64,000 bases of DNA from an uncultured Alphaproteobacteria bacterium (GTDB lineage: Bacteria > Pseudomonadota > Alphaproteobacteria > JAPOUT01 > G958296285), in NCBI GenBank assembly GCA_958296285.1, contig OY282459.1, positions 1,408,762 to 1,472,761 on the forward strand, given 5' to 3'. The notes under the pieces are model-generated. The model saw only the letters and a list, made by a program, of their open reading frames with translations. It had not been told where the DNA came from and ran no database searches. The number at the start of each line of letters is the position of its first letter. The stretch's first letter is position 1. Made by a program: the position numbers and the translations under genes. Shown in pieces: positions 53,340 through 63,407 of this stretch.

Positions 53340-54631
53340 ATAAAATCGCAATCCAAAAAGCCCGACTCCTAGACCCCGAATCAGACATGGATGAAATCGG
53401 AGACGTGATCATAGAAAACGGTAAAATCGCCGCCATCGGAAAAAATCTCCTCCCCCCAAAAAACCCGCAAGAAACCCAAATCATAAAAGCAGAGGGCGAC
53501 CTCCTTATCCCCGCCCCAATGGATATGCAAGTCCATGTCGGAGAGCCGGGCGAAGAATATCGCGAAACCCTCCCAAGCCTCTCCAACGCCGCCATCGCAG
53601 GCGGAGTCGGCGATATGCTCCTCATGCCCGATACAAACCCCGCCATAGACGAGGCGGCGCTCGTGGATTTCCAACGCCAGCGCGGCGCGAAAGAAGATGC
53701 CCAAATCCATCTCTCAGGCGCGCTGACTAAAAACCTCAACGGAAAAAGACTCGCCGAAATGGCCCTGATGCAGAAAGCAGGCGCAGTCGCCTTCTGCGAC
53801 GCCGCCCGACCAATCCAAAACGCCCTCCTCATGCGACACGCCATGACTTACGCGAACGACATGAACGCCCTCGTCATGCACCAACCACAAAACGCAGACC
53901 TCGCCGCCAATGGCGTCATGCATGAAGGACGGCAATCATCCCGACTCGGACTCGCCGGAATCGTCTGGGCAGCCGAAACCGCAACCCTCGCGCGCGACAT
54001 CGCCCTCGCCGAAATCACCGGCGTGAAATACCACGCCCTCCAAATCTCAACCCGACACGCCATCCCGATCATCCGAAACGCCAAAAAAAGAGGACTCCGA
54101 GTCAGCTGCGGCGTCTCTATCCACCATCTTCTCTTCAATGAAGAATCTATCGGCCCTTACAAAACTTTTATGAAACTCATGCCGCCTCTCCGCGAGGAAG
54201 AGGATCGGAAAGCCCTCCTTGACGCCCTCTCGGACGGGCTGATTGATGTTCTTGTCTCCGGACATAATCCGCAAAATCAGGAGGCGAAGCGCCTGCCTTT
54301 CGCTCAAGCCGCTTTCGGATCGGTCGGAGTGGAAACGCTGATCCCCGCCGCGCTCTCCCTTCACGCCGAAGGCGCGCCGCTCAATCGCCTCATAGAATCT
54401 ATGACCGCCGCGCCAAGAAAACTCCTCAACCTGCCCCCAAAAACTCTCGCCATCGGAATGCCCGCCGATCTCACCCTCTGCCGTCTGAACGACCCTTGGA
54501 CGCTGGAGGCAAAAACCTTGCGATCCAAATCCCAAAATGCATCGCTGGACGAATATCCCCTCAAATCCTCCGTCCGACTCACCATCATCGGCGGAAAAAT
54601 ACGCTTTGAGGCAAAAAAACCCGACAAATGA
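53336..54631 (+). CDS. pyrC: dihydroorotase homologue lacking catalytic metal ligands (PyrC'/PyrX-like)
   Basis: This 431-residue protein is clearly in the dihydroorotase family ([39 protein letters not shown]). Key zinc and catalytic residues are altered. The HxH motif reads [11 protein letters not shown], with Gln for the first His. The HxxHxST region reads HALQIST. The TDHAPH motif reads SGHNPQ, losing the catalytic Asp. It is therefore probably inactive, like the PyrC' of Pseudomonas, which holds the aspartate carbamoyltransferase together. It overlaps pyrB by 4 nt, fitting this role. A working dihydroorotase should exist elsewhere in the genome. Confidence 0.9.
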   Translation: MNKIAIQKARLLDPESDMDEIGDVIIENGKIAAIGKNLLPPKNPQETQIIKAEGDLLIPAPMDMQVHVGEPGEEYRETLPSLSNAAIAGGVGDMLLMPDTNPAIDEAALVDFQRQRGAKEDAQIHLSGALTKNLNGKRLAEMALMQKAGAVAFCDAARPIQNALLMRHAMTYANDMNALVMHQPQNADLAANGVMHEGRQSSRLGLAGIVWAAETATLARDIALAEITGVKYHALQISTRHAIPIIRNAKKRGLRVSCGVSIHHLLFNEESIGPYKTFMKLMPPLREEEDRKALLDALSDGLIDVLVSGHNPQNQEAKRLPFAQAAFGSVGVETLIPAALSLHAEGAPLNRLIESMTAAPRKLLNLPPKTLAIGMPADLTLCRLNDPWTLEAKTLRSKSQNASLDEYPLKSSVRLTIIGGKIRFEAKKPDK

Positions 54632-54646
54632 CGCCCAAATGATAGA

Positions 54647-55282
54647 ATGACCATCATGCCCGATCCCATCAACTGGTCATTGGCAATCCCCTATTACGCC
54701 GCCGCGCTCGCCGGCGGATACGCGCTCGGCGCAATCCCTGTCTCTTTTATCCTCGCCAAAATCACAGGACATGGAGACCTCCGCCAAATCGGATCAGGAA
54801 ATGTCGGCGCGACAAACGCCCTCCGCGCAGGCGGCAAACTGATCGGAGCTTTCGCGCTCGCAGGCGATTTCGCCAAAGGATTCCTCGCAGCCCTCATCGG
54901 GAATCTCTGGGGGCCGGATATCGCCATCATCGCCGCCGCAGGCGCTTTCTTCGGACATCTCTTCCCAATCTGGCTCAAATTCCAAGGCGGAAAAGGCGTC
55001 GCCGTTTATATCGGAATCATCGCCGCCCTCTATCCCCCGCTCGCCCTCCTCTTCGCCGCAGTCTGGAGCGCCGCCGCCATCATCTCCCGATATTCCTCAG
55101 TCGCATCCCTCGCGGCAACCCTCGCAACCCCCGCCGCCGCCGCTTTCTGGAACCAATGGCAAATCGCCGAACTCACTTTCTTCTTAGCCTTATGGACATG
55201 GGCGAAACATGCAGGCAATATCCAACGACTCATGCGCGGAACAGAACCCAAAATACAACTCAAAAACCCAAACGCCCCATGA
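54647..55282 (+). CDS. plsY: glycerol-3-phosphate acyltransferase PlsY
   Basis: PlsY transfers the acyl group of acyl-phosphate to glycerol 3-phosphate at the inner membrane. The 211-residue protein has about five membrane segments and the three family motifs: GDLRQIGSGNVGATNALRAG, LKFQGGKGVAVYIG and, near the end, a weaker third motif around WAKHAGNIQRLMRGTEPKI. A second ATG nine bases in is equally possible. It overlaps dprA by 4 nt. Confidence 0.94.
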   Translation: MTIMPDPINWSLAIPYYAAALAGGYALGAIPVSFILAKITGHGDLRQIGSGNVGATNALRAGGKLIGAFALAGDFAKGFLAALIGNLWGPDIAIIAAAGAFFGHLFPIWLKFQGGKGVAVYIGIIAALYPPLALLFAAVWSAAAIISRYSSVASLAATLATPAAAAFWNQWQIAELTFFLALWTWAKHAGNIQRLMRGTEPKIQLKNPNAP

Positions 55283-56457
55283 ACAGCCTCTCCGAACTCT
55301 CCACAGATGAACGCATCGCGCGTCTGCGTCTTAGCCGAAGCCATATGGTCGGGCCTATCACCTTCCATGAACTCCTCGCCTATTTCGGAAGCGCCACGCT
55401 CGCGCTGGAAGCTATCCCTGAACTCGCAAGACGAGGCGGGCGATCCGGACGAATCCGAATCGCATCCAAAAGCGACGCAGTCAAAGAAATGGAAGGGCTG
55501 GAGAAACTCGGAGGGCGCATGATCTTCTGGGGCGAAGCCGAATATCCAACCCCCCTAGAAACCATAGACAGCGCCCCTCCTGTCCTCTCCGTCATCGGAC
55601 ACCCGCATATATTAGAAAAAAGCTGCGTCGCCATTGTCGGGACGCGGCGAGCCTCGGCTTCAGGACTCGCAATGGCGGAAAAAATGGCAAGAGAAATCGC
55701 TTTCGGCGATTGCGTGATCGTATCGGGACTCGCACTCGGAATAGACGGCGCAGCCCATCGCGCCGCCATCCAAAGCGGAACGGCAGCCGTCATCGCAGGC
55801 GGCGTGGATGTCCCATACCCCCCAGAACACCGCCAACTCTACCAGCAAATCGCCGAACAGGGATGTCTGTTGAGCGAAATGCCTTTCGGCGTCCCGCCTA
55901 AAATGGAGCATTTCCCACGCCGAAACCGAATCATTTCAGGATTGTCGCTCGCCACCGTCATCGTGGAAGCCCCTCTGCGATCCGGCGCCATGATCACCGC
56001 GCGCATGGCCGCAGAGCAGGGACGAATCGTCTGTGTCGTCCCCTCTTCGCCGATAGACCCCCGCGCCGAAGGAGGACTCGCCCTGCTCCGAGACAACGCG
56101 ACCCTCGTCAGAAACGGCGATGACGTGCTGGAAGAAATCGCGCGAATGCGCGAAGAGCCTCTGCGCGAACCCGTCATCCCTGCCGCCCCCTCAACCCCGC
56201 CCATGCCCGAAGCGCCGCAAACCGACAATCTCTCGGATAATGTCCGCGATAAAATTGTGAGCCTCCTCGGGCCTACCCCAACCACAACAGACGAACTGAT
56301 ACGACTCTCCGGCGAAGACGCCCATCATGTATCAGTCGTCCTGATGGAACTCGCCTGCGCGGGACGACTCCGCCGCGAGCCAGGACAAAAAGTCGCTCTC
56401 CTGCCGCAACCCCAACTCAACCAAAACCAAAATTCGGACGCCCATCACCATGAATAA
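55279..56457 (+). CDS. dprA: DNA-processing protein DprA (Smf)
   Basis: DprA protects incoming single-stranded DNA and loads RecA during transformation. The 392-residue protein has an N-terminal helical part, a Rossmann-like core (VAIVGTRRASASGLAMAEKM, SGLALGIDGAAHRAAI, AVIAGGVDVPYPPEH, FPRRNRIISGLSLATVIVEA) and a C-terminal winged helix (LGPTPTTTDELIRLSGEDAH). The ATG sits in the plsY stop. With comEC in the same window, it suggests the lineage keeps parts of a competence system. Confidence 0.95.
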   Translation: MNSLSELSTDERIARLRLSRSHMVGPITFHELLAYFGSATLALEAIPELARRGGRSGRIRIASKSDAVKEMEGLEKLGGRMIFWGEAEYPTPLETIDSAPPVLSVIGHPHILEKSCVAIVGTRRASASGLAMAEKMAREIAFGDCVIVSGLALGIDGAAHRAAIQSGTAAVIAGGVDVPYPPEHRQLYQQIAEQGCLLSEMPFGVPPKMEHFPRRNRIISGLSLATVIVEAPLRSGAMITARMAAEQGRIVCVVPSSPIDPRAEGGLALLRDNATLVRNGDDVLEEIARMREEPLREPVIPAAPSTPPMPEAPQTDNLSDNVRDKIVSLLGPTPTTTDELIRLSGEDAHHVSVVLMELACAGRLRREPGQKVALLPQPQLNQNQNSDAHHHE

Positions 56458-58993
56458 TGTCGTCATTGTCGAATCCCCCGCCAAGGCAGACACCATCAAA
56501 CGCTATCTCGGAAAGGGCTATGAAGTCCTCGCCTCCTATGGCCATGTCCGCGATCTCAAGCCAAAAGAAGGATCAGTCCGACCGGATGAGGATTTCGCCC
56601 TCTCCTGGTCTATCGTCCCCAGAGCCACGCAAAGACTGGAAAATATCGCCCGCGCTATCAAAGGCGCCGACAGACTCCTCCTCGCCACAGACCCCGATAG
56701 GGAAGGCGAAGCCATCGCATGGCATCTGTTGGAAACCCTCTCCGCGAAAAAAGGCGTCCTGGACGGCGTGGAAGTCGCGCGAATCGCCTTCAACGCCATC
56801 ACGAAAGAAGCCGTCGGCGAAGCCATCCGCAAACCTCGGCGCGTGGATCCCGATCTCGTGGATGCTTATCTCGCCAGACGCGCTCTGGATTATCTCGTCG
56901 GCTTCAACCTCTCCCCCGTCCTCTGGCGAAAACTGCCGGGATCACGATCCGCAGGACGAGTCCAATCCGTCGCGCTCCGACTCATCTGCGAACGCGAAAA
57001 TGAGCGCGAGAGCTTCAACCCGCAGGAATATTGGACAATCATCGCGCAACTCTCTTCCGAAAGCGCCAAAATCTCCACAGCGCTCGCCGAACTCCATGGC
57101 GAGAAAATAGAAAAATTCACGATCCAAAATGCCAAAGACGCCAACAAAGCGCGCCAAGCGATAGAGGCGCTCTCATGGAAAGTCCAAAAAATAGAAACAA
57201 AACAGATCAAAAGACGACCCGCGCCGCCCTTCACCACATCCACGCTCACCCAAGAGGCAATCCGAAAACTCGGCATGACCGCCAAAGAAACTATGCGCCT
57301 CGCCCAAAACCTCTATGAAGGCAAAAGCGATATGGGCGGACTTATCACCTATATGCGAACAGACGCCGTTCAGGTGAACCCCCAAAGTCTCAACGAAATC
57401 CGAAACGCCATCGGAAAATTCTTCGGCGAAACCTATCTGCCCCCAAAACCCTATCTCTATAAAAGCAAGGCGAAAAACGCCCAAGAAGCCCACGAAGCCA
57501 TCCGACCAACACAACTCTTCCGCCGTCCAGAACAGATGAAAGCGCAACTCTCCCCACAGGAACACAGACTCTACGCCCTCATCTGGAACAGAGCCATGGC
57601 AAGCCAAATGGAAGCCGCGACAGTGGAGCGCAGCGCCGTCTCCTTCGCCGATACCGCCGACAAAAAATGCATCCTCCGCGCCACAGGGCAAAAAATCCTC
57701 TTTGACGGATTCCTAAAACTCTATCGTGAAAGCGCCGATGCGCAAAAAGACGAGGACGCGCAAACCCTCCCCAACCTCAAGGAAGGACAAATCTTCCAAA
57801 CCGATAAAGTGGAAGAGCAGCAGCATTTCACGCAAGCGCCGCCACGATATACCGAAGCCTCGCTCGTGCGGCGCATGGAAGAAATCGGCATCGGAAGACC
57901 ATCAACCTACGCCCCCATACTCTCACTCCTGCGCGAAAGAGACTATGTCCTCATGGAAAAACGCCAATTCGTCCCCCATAGCCGAGGACGACTCGTGACA
58001 GCCTTCCTGGAAGAATTCTTCAGCAAATATATCAACTACGATTTCACCGCCAATATGGAAACAAGCCTGGATCACATCTCGGCAGGCGAGGAAAAATGGA
58101 AAGACGTCCTCGCCGAATTCTGGAAACTCTTCAACGAAACCGTCCAAGAAGCTAGCCAACTCCGAACATCCGCTATCCTGGATAAGCTGAACGAAATCCT
58201 CGCGCGCTACGTCTTCCCGCCGCGGGAACCAGGCAAAGACCCCAGAGACTGTCCTGATTGCGAAAAAGGACAACTCAGCATCAAAGTCGGACGCTTCGGA
58301 GCCTTTGTCGGATGCTCGCGATACCCCGATTGCCGACACACCAGACCTCTCACTATCGCGGAAAATGAAGGCAGTCTGGCAGGCGGCGCGAGAAGCCTCG
58401 GAAAAGACCCCGAAACAGGACGGGAAATCTTCGTCAAATCAGGACGCTTCGGCCCTTATGTGGAGCGCGCCGCCGAAAATGACGAAAAACCAAAACGCGC
58501 CCCCCTCCCAAAAGACAAAAGCCCAGACGATATGGAACTCGCAAGCGCAATCTCCCTCCTCGCGCTGCCGCGTCTTGTCGGAAAACATCCGGAAACAGGC
58601 GCCGATGTCATGGCGGGAGTCGGCAGATACGGACCTTATGTCTCGCATCAGAGAGTCTATGCTAGCATCGGAAAGGACGAAGACGTGCTGACTATCGGCT
58701 TGAATAGAGCCATCGCTCTCCTCGCCGAGAAAAAAGAGAAAAAACCAAAACGCGCCCCAATAGGAAAAATGCTCGGCAAACATCCCGATGATGACGAACC
58801 CGTCCTTTTTATAGAAAAAGGACGCTATGGACCCTATGTCAAACACGGGCGAACCAACGCGGGAATCGCCCAAAACCCGCCCGAAAATATGACGCTGGAA
58901 ATCGCCCTCTCGCTCCTCGCCGCGAGAACGAAAAAAACCGCCAAAGTCAAAACCGCGAAAACTCCCAAAAAATCAGCCCGAAAGAAAAAATGA
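56450..58993 (+). CDS. topA: DNA topoisomerase I
   Basis: This type IA topoisomerase relaxes negative supercoils. The 847-residue protein has the Toprim start VIVESPAKADTIKRYLGKGY, ATDPDREGEAIAWHL, and SAGRVQSVALRLICERE. The active-site Tyr lies in GGLITYMRTDAVQV, with GRPSTYAPILSLL after it. One Cys4 zinc ribbon remains (CPDCEKGQLSIKVGRFGAFVG and CSRYPDC). Three Cys-free GR(F/Y)GPYV repeats follow, as usual in Alphaproteobacteria. The end is Lys-rich. It overlaps dprA by 8 nt and rnr by 4 nt. Confidence 0.97.
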   Translation: MNNVVIVESPAKADTIKRYLGKGYEVLASYGHVRDLKPKEGSVRPDEDFALSWSIVPRATQRLENIARAIKGADRLLLATDPDREGEAIAWHLLETLSAKKGVLDGVEVARIAFNAITKEAVGEAIRKPRRVDPDLVDAYLARRALDYLVGFNLSPVLWRKLPGSRSAGRVQSVALRLICERENERESFNPQEYWTIIAQLSSESAKISTALAELHGEKIEKFTIQNAKDANKARQAIEALSWKVQKIETKQIKRRPAPPFTTSTLTQEAIRKLGMTAKETMRLAQNLYEGKSDMGGLITYMRTDAVQVNPQSLNEIRNAIGKFFGETYLPPKPYLYKSKAKNAQEAHEAIRPTQLFRRPEQMKAQLSPQEHRLYALIWNRAMASQMEAATVERSAVSFADTADKKCILRATGQKILFDGFLKLYRESADAQKDEDAQTLPNLKEGQIFQTDKVEEQQHFTQAPPRYTEASLVRRMEEIGIGRPSTYAPILSLLRERDYVLMEKRQFVPHSRGRLVTAFLEEFFSKYINYDFTANMETSLDHISAGEEKWKDVLAEFWKLFNETVQEASQLRTSAILDKLNEILARYVFPPREPGKDPRDCPDCEKGQLSIKVGRFGAFVGCSRYPDCRHTRPLTIAENEGSLAGGARSLGKDPETGREIFVKSGRFGPYVERAAENDEKPKRAPLPKDKSPDDMELASAISLLALPRLVGKHPETGADVMAGVGRYGPYVSHQRVYASIGKDEDVLTIGLNRAIALLAEKKEKKPKRAPIGKMLGKHPDDDEPVLFIEKGRYGPYVKHGRTNAGIAQNPPENMTLEIALSLLAARTKKTAKVKTAKTPKKSARKKK

Positions 58994-60924
58994 ACCCCAA
59001 AACAGAAAAACAATCCGTGGCGCTTCTGAAAGTGGAAGAATGTCTGGAAGACGGATCCCTCCTCGCGCGTCCGCAGGCGGGACGCGGGCGACCCAAAAAA
59101 GACCCCGTCCGAATCCTCCTCCCCAAAGACGATCTGTGGAGACGCGCTATGCCCGAACCGGGCGCCCGATTCTTGGCGCGAATGCGTCAAGTGGAAAAAA
59201 ACCGTCAGGAAAAACAGAACTCCTATCAAGTCTCCATCATTCGCCGATTCCGACCCGCTCGCGCGGAAAAAGAACCCTCTCTCTTCGCGGCTGTTCTTAT
59301 CCGCGAAGAAGGCGAAGTCAAACTGGCGCGCCCCAATAAAAACGAGCGCCGCGCATGGAGCATAAAAGGAAACGCCAATGGCGCGAAAATCGGCGATCTC
59401 GTCTTGGCAAGGCGGGACGGATATCAGGCGCGGATTGAAAAACGACTCGCCCACGCAAACGCCCCAGGAAAGTGGGGAGCCATCGCTATCCAAGAACATG
59501 GACTGCCGGAAACCTTCCCTCAAACCGCCCTCGCCGAACTCAAAAATACCGATAAAAATCCCCATCTCGCAGAACGCGAAGACCTCACCGATCTGAACTT
59601 CATCACGATAGACCCCGCTGACGCCCGCGATCATGACGACGCCGTCTATGCCCGCCCTGACGACAGTCCTGATAATCAAGATGGATGGCGAATTATCATC
59701 GCCATCGCGGATGTGGCGCATTATGTCCGCCCAGAAACCGCCCTGGATAAGGAGGCGAAACGCCGAGCTTCATCCGCATATCTCGCCGACAGAACCGTCC
59801 CTATGCTGCCCGATCTGCTGTCCCAAAATCTCTGCTCCCTCAAAGAAGGACAGGAAAGACCTTCCATCTGCGCCTCCCTTATCCTGACAAAACAAGGCGA
59901 GACAATCGCCGATCGCTGCTTCCGAGCCAAAATCAAAGTCCGCCGAAACTGGAACTATCTGGATTTCCAAAAAGCCCGCCAATCAGAAGAACATCGCGAT
60001 CTATGGGGCGCGCATCAGGCGCTGGAGCGCGAGAGAAATAAACGACAGCCCCTAGAAATCTCGCTCCCAGAGCAAAAAGTCGTCTTCGGAGAAAATGGCG
60101 CTTTCCATATCGCGCCGCAAAAAATCCTCGAATCGCACCGCCTCATTGAAAACTTCATGATCGCCGCCAATAGAGCCATCGCGCAAAAACTCCAAAACGC
60201 CAAAATAGAAGCCATATACCGCGCCCATGACGACCCCGCCCAAGATAAAAAAGATCTCTTCAAAACGTTCCTTTCCTCCTTTGTCCGAAACGCGCCTTCT
60301 CATATTAAAAACGCCGCCGATTTCAATAAAATCCTAGAGCGCGCTAAAGATTCGCATCAGAGAGAAATCCTATCCCTCGCGCTTCTTCGCGCCCAGGCGC
60401 AGGCGCATTACAGTCGCAAAAGAGCGAAACATTTCGGCTTGCAATGCGAACCCTATTTGCATTTCACATCGCCCATCAGGCGATACGCCGATCTGATCGC
60501 TCATCGCGCGCTTATCGCCCTCTTGAAACTCGGCGAAGAGGACGGAAAAATCTACCCGCCCGACTTCCTTGATGAAACCGCGCAGCATCTCTCAGAAAAA
60601 GAGCGGCAGCATCAACTCGCCGAATATGACACGCTGGACAGATACGCCGCCGCCGCGCTCCAAACCAAAATCGGAAAAATCTTCTCGGCATGGATCGTCG
60701 GAGCCACGCGGGCAGGACTCTTCCTCCGAGTCAAGCACGGGGCAGAAGGACTCCTGCCGCTCTCGCAACTGGGAGACGAGCGATTCCGATTCAACCCCAA
60801 AACACAAACGCTCCAAGGGCAGAGAAGCGGAAAAATCTATCGCGCCGGCGAAACCCTCCGCGCAAAACTGGAGGAAGCATCCCCTATCACAGGACGGCTG
60901 CGATTCGCCCTCGCCGCAAAATAA
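58990..60924 (+). CDS. rnr: ribonuclease R (RNB family exoribonuclease)
   Basis: This is a 3'-to-5' exoribonuclease that degrades structured RNA. The 644-residue protein has the catalytic RNB motif TIDPADARDHDDAVYA, the HYVRPETALDKEAKRRASSAY segment in shorter form, LHFTSPIRRYADLIAHR, and a C-terminal S1 domain (GKIFSAWIVGATRAGLFLRV). It is about 100 residues shorter than typical RNase R, mainly in the N-terminal helix-turn-helix and cold-shock part. topA-rnr is a conserved alphaproteobacterial pair. It converges on degP with a 6-nt gap. Confidence 0.94.
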   Translation: MNPKTEKQSVALLKVEECLEDGSLLARPQAGRGRPKKDPVRILLPKDDLWRRAMPEPGARFLARMRQVEKNRQEKQNSYQVSIIRRFRPARAEKEPSLFAAVLIREEGEVKLARPNKNERRAWSIKGNANGAKIGDLVLARRDGYQARIEKRLAHANAPGKWGAIAIQEHGLPETFPQTALAELKNTDKNPHLAEREDLTDLNFITIDPADARDHDDAVYARPDDSPDNQDGWRIIIAIADVAHYVRPETALDKEAKRRASSAYLADRTVPMLPDLLSQNLCSLKEGQERPSICASLILTKQGETIADRCFRAKIKVRRNWNYLDFQKARQSEEHRDLWGAHQALERERNKRQPLEISLPEQKVVFGENGAFHIAPQKILESHRLIENFMIAANRAIAQKLQNAKIEAIYRAHDDPAQDKKDLFKTFLSSFVRNAPSHIKNAADFNKILERAKDSHQREILSLALLRAQAQAHYSRKRAKHFGLQCEPYLHFTSPIRRYADLIAHRALIALLKLGEEDGKIYPPDFLDETAQHLSEKERQHQLAEYDTLDRYAAAALQTKIGKIFSAWIVGATRAGLFLRVKHGAEGLLPLSQLGDERFRFNPKTQTLQGQRSGKIYRAGETLRAKLEEASPITGRLRFALAAK

Positions 60925-60930
60925 CAAACC

Positions 60931-62358
60931 TCACTCGCTTGTCGGAAGAGCCAAAAACCGCTTGCCGCCTCTATCCCAAAGAAGAAGCAGAACCGTCTCC
61001 CGACCCTTCTTCTTCTCGGCTTTGAAAATATCCTCCACCTGCTTCGGATAACGAACATCCTTCCGCGCAAGCTGTAAAATCACATTGCCCGCCCGAATGC
61101 CCTTCTCCGCCGCCGCCGAACCAGATTGAACCTCCAATATCACAACGCCGCGGATATTGTCAGGAATGGCAAAACGCTTCCGCCAAGACGAAGACATCGC
61201 GCTCATCGCCAAACCATGCGCGCTGCCCCGAGTCGCCGAACCAGCAGGAGGAACCCCAGTTTTCTCCGCCAATGCCTGCTCGGCATCCTCCAAACGACCC
61301 AATCTAACCCGAAAATCCCGCTTCCGACCATCACGCACAACGCGAACCCGCGCGCGAGAGCCAATCTCCGCCTCGGCAACCATCCGAGGAAGATCCCGCA
61401 TCGTCTTCACAGCCTTCCCATTAAACTCCGTGATCAAATCGCCCGCTTGAAGACCCCCCTTCTCCGCAGGACTGCCCTCTATAACCTCGGCAATAAGAGC
61501 GCCGGACGCCTCGCCCAAATTCAAACTCTCCGCAATGTCCTCCGTCACAATCTGAATCTTCACGCCCAGCCAGCCCCGACGAGTCTCCCCATATTGCTGA
61601 AGCTGCGAAACAACACCCTGAACAGTCGCAGACGGAACGGCAAAACCAATCCCCACAGAACCGCCAGTCGGCGAAATGATCGCCGTGTTGACGCCTATCA
61701 CCTCGCCCTTAATGTTGAAAAGAGGACCGCCTGACGAACCGCGATTGATCGCCGCATCCGTCTGTATGTAAGCGTCATAGGGACCGCCAATGTTCCGATT
61801 GATCGCAGAAACAATCCCCGCAGTCACAGTCCCTCCAAAACCAAAAGGATTGCCAATCGCTATAACCCACTCGCCAACCTCTGTCGCCGAAGAATCCCCA
61901 AAAGATACCGCAGAAAGATCTTTCTCCGTCTTAACCCGAAGAAGCGCGATGTCCGTCTTCGCATCGCTCCCGACAACCTCCGCATCCAGCGAAGAGCCAT
62001 CCGATAAAACAGCCTTCACCGAAGTCGCGCCCTCAATGACATGATGATTCGTAACAATCAAACCATCCGAATCTATAATGAAGCCCGAACCCAGCGAGCG
62101 AGTCGGACGCTGAGGCTGCGGAAATTGACGACCAAAAAACTCCTCCAAAAAATCCCTCCCAAAAGGCTGCCGCCGAGCGTCCTTCACCGCCTGAGTCGTC
62201 GCAATGTTGACGACAGAGGGCGAAAGACGCTTCGTCAGAACCACAAAATCATCGCCGCTAGGAACGCGCGCCGCGCTCGGCAGAGAAAAAACGCAAACCG
62301 CCGCGAAACATAAAATAACGCGCGGAATCAAAAAACGAATCTCTTCTTCTTTTCGCAT
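60931..62358 (-). CDS. degP: Do/DegP-family periplasmic serine protease
   Basis: This periplasmic trypsin-like protease and chaperone removes misfolded envelope proteins. The 475-residue protein has a signal peptide (FLIPRVILCFAAVCVFSLPS), the His in TNHHVIEGA, the Asp in SDAKTDIALLRV and the Ser in NRGSSGGPLFN. Two PDZ domains follow (from GWLGVKIQIV and near VVILEVQSGSAAAEKG). It follows hflKC in the same direction by 14 nt, a common alphaproteobacterial envelope-quality operon. Confidence 0.95.
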   Translation of the reverse strand: MRKEEEIRFLIPRVILCFAAVCVFSLPSAARVPSGDDFVVLTKRLSPSVVNIATTQAVKDARRQPFGRDFLEEFFGRQFPQPQRPTRSLGSGFIIDSDGLIVTNHHVIEGATSVKAVLSDGSSLDAEVVGSDAKTDIALLRVKTEKDLSAVSFGDSSATEVGEWVIAIGNPFGFGGTVTAGIVSAINRNIGGPYDAYIQTDAAINRGSSGGPLFNIKGEVIGVNTAIISPTGGSVGIGFAVPSATVQGVVSQLQQYGETRRGWLGVKIQIVTEDIAESLNLGEASGALIAEVIEGSPAEKGGLQAGDLITEFNGKAVKTMRDLPRMVAEAEIGSRARVRVVRDGRKRDFRVRLGRLEDAEQALAEKTGVPPAGSATRGSAHGLAMSAMSSSWRKRFAIPDNIRGVVILEVQSGSAAAEKGIRAGNVILQLARKDVRYPKQVEDIFKAEKKKGRETVLLLLWDRGGKRFLALPTSE

Positions 62359-62372
62359 GAAATCTCTCTCCT

Positions 62373-63407
62373 CTATTTCTCGGCGCCGCTCTCGCCGCCA
62401 TCGCCGCCCGCGCCGACATCGATAAGAGCAGGAAGTTCAGGACATAAGGCTTTGCGCAAATCCTTCTCGCGAAACGGACGCCCCCCCTTCCGCGGAGCAG
62501 AAACCCCAGACGACGCCCGCTTGGATTTTCCATCAGGATCGCTGAAAAAACGGAAAAACTCCGTATCAGGCGACAGAACCAAAGAACTCTCTTTATCCTT
62601 AAAAGCGCGCTCATAGGACTGCATGGAGCGGTAAAAAGCGAAAAATTCAGGATCCTGTCCGAAAGCCCGCGCGAAAATGCGGTTGCGACAGCCCTCGCCC
62701 TGTCCGCGCAAAATCTCAGCATCCCGATAGGCTTGCGCCAAAATCACCGCAACGCTCTTCTCGGCCTCAGCCCGAATCTCGCGGGCATCCTGCTGACCAA
62801 TGGCGCGAATCTCCGCAGCCTCCTGCTCCCGCTCCGTCTGCATGCGCCGAAAAATCGCCTGACTGTTCGCCTGAGGCAAATCAGCACGCCGAATCCGAAC
62901 ATCCACAACCTCTATCCCAAAATCCTGAGCCTGACCATTCACAAGATCACGTATCTCCAGCATCAACTCGGCACGACGATCCCGAACAACCGCCTCAAAA
63001 GGCTGCTTCCCAAGAACAGAACGCATGCTGGAACTCAACAGCGCGCCAAGACGCGAAGACGCCGTCCGCGCATTGTTCAACGTGATGTAAAACGCAAGAG
63101 GCTCAAAAATGCGGTATTTTAAAAAAGCATCCACAACAAGACGCTTCTGATCAGACGCGATAACCTCCTCCGCAGGAAGATCCAAATCCAAAATGCGCCG
63201 ATCTATGAAAACAACATTCTGAATGAAAGGCAATTTGAAATGCAAGCCAGGAACATCTATCGCGCGCCGAGGATCCCCCAACTGCAACACAAGAGCGTAG
63301 CGAGTCTGATGAACGGAAAAAGCCGTCAAATACAAGGTCAGCGCGCCAAAACCAAGAACGAAAATAAGCGCCCATAAACTATAGCGCGGACCAGAGGCAG
63401 AACTCAT
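62373..63407 (-). CDS. hflC: HflC, SPFH-domain subunit of the HflKC complex
   Basis: HflC with HflK forms a membrane ring that modulates the FtsH protease. The 344-residue protein has an N-terminal membrane segment (LWALIFVLGFGALTLYLTAF), an SPFH/band-7 domain (PGLHFKLPFIQNVVFIDRRI, YRIFEPLAFYITLNN), then a coiled region rich in Glu/Arg (MQTEREQEAAEIRAIGQQDA). A basic, low-complexity extension of about 55 residues follows the conserved FYRSMQSYERAF part. It overlaps hflK by 4 nt. Confidence 0.95.
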   Translation of the reverse strand: MSSASGPRYSLWALIFVLGFGALTLYLTAFSVHQTRYALVLQLGDPRRAIDVPGLHFKLPFIQNVVFIDRRILDLDLPAEEVIASDQKRLVVDAFLKYRIFEPLAFYITLNNARTASSRLGALLSSSMRSVLGKQPFEAVVRDRRAELMLEIRDLVNGQAQDFGIEVVDVRIRRADLPQANSQAIFRRMQTEREQEAAEIRAIGQQDAREIRAEAEKSVAVILAQAYRDAEILRGQGEGCRNRIFARAFGQDPEFFAFYRSMQSYERAFKDKESSLVLSPDTEFFRFFSDPDGKSKRASSGVSAPRKGGRPFREKDLRKALCPELPALIDVGAGGDGGESGAEK

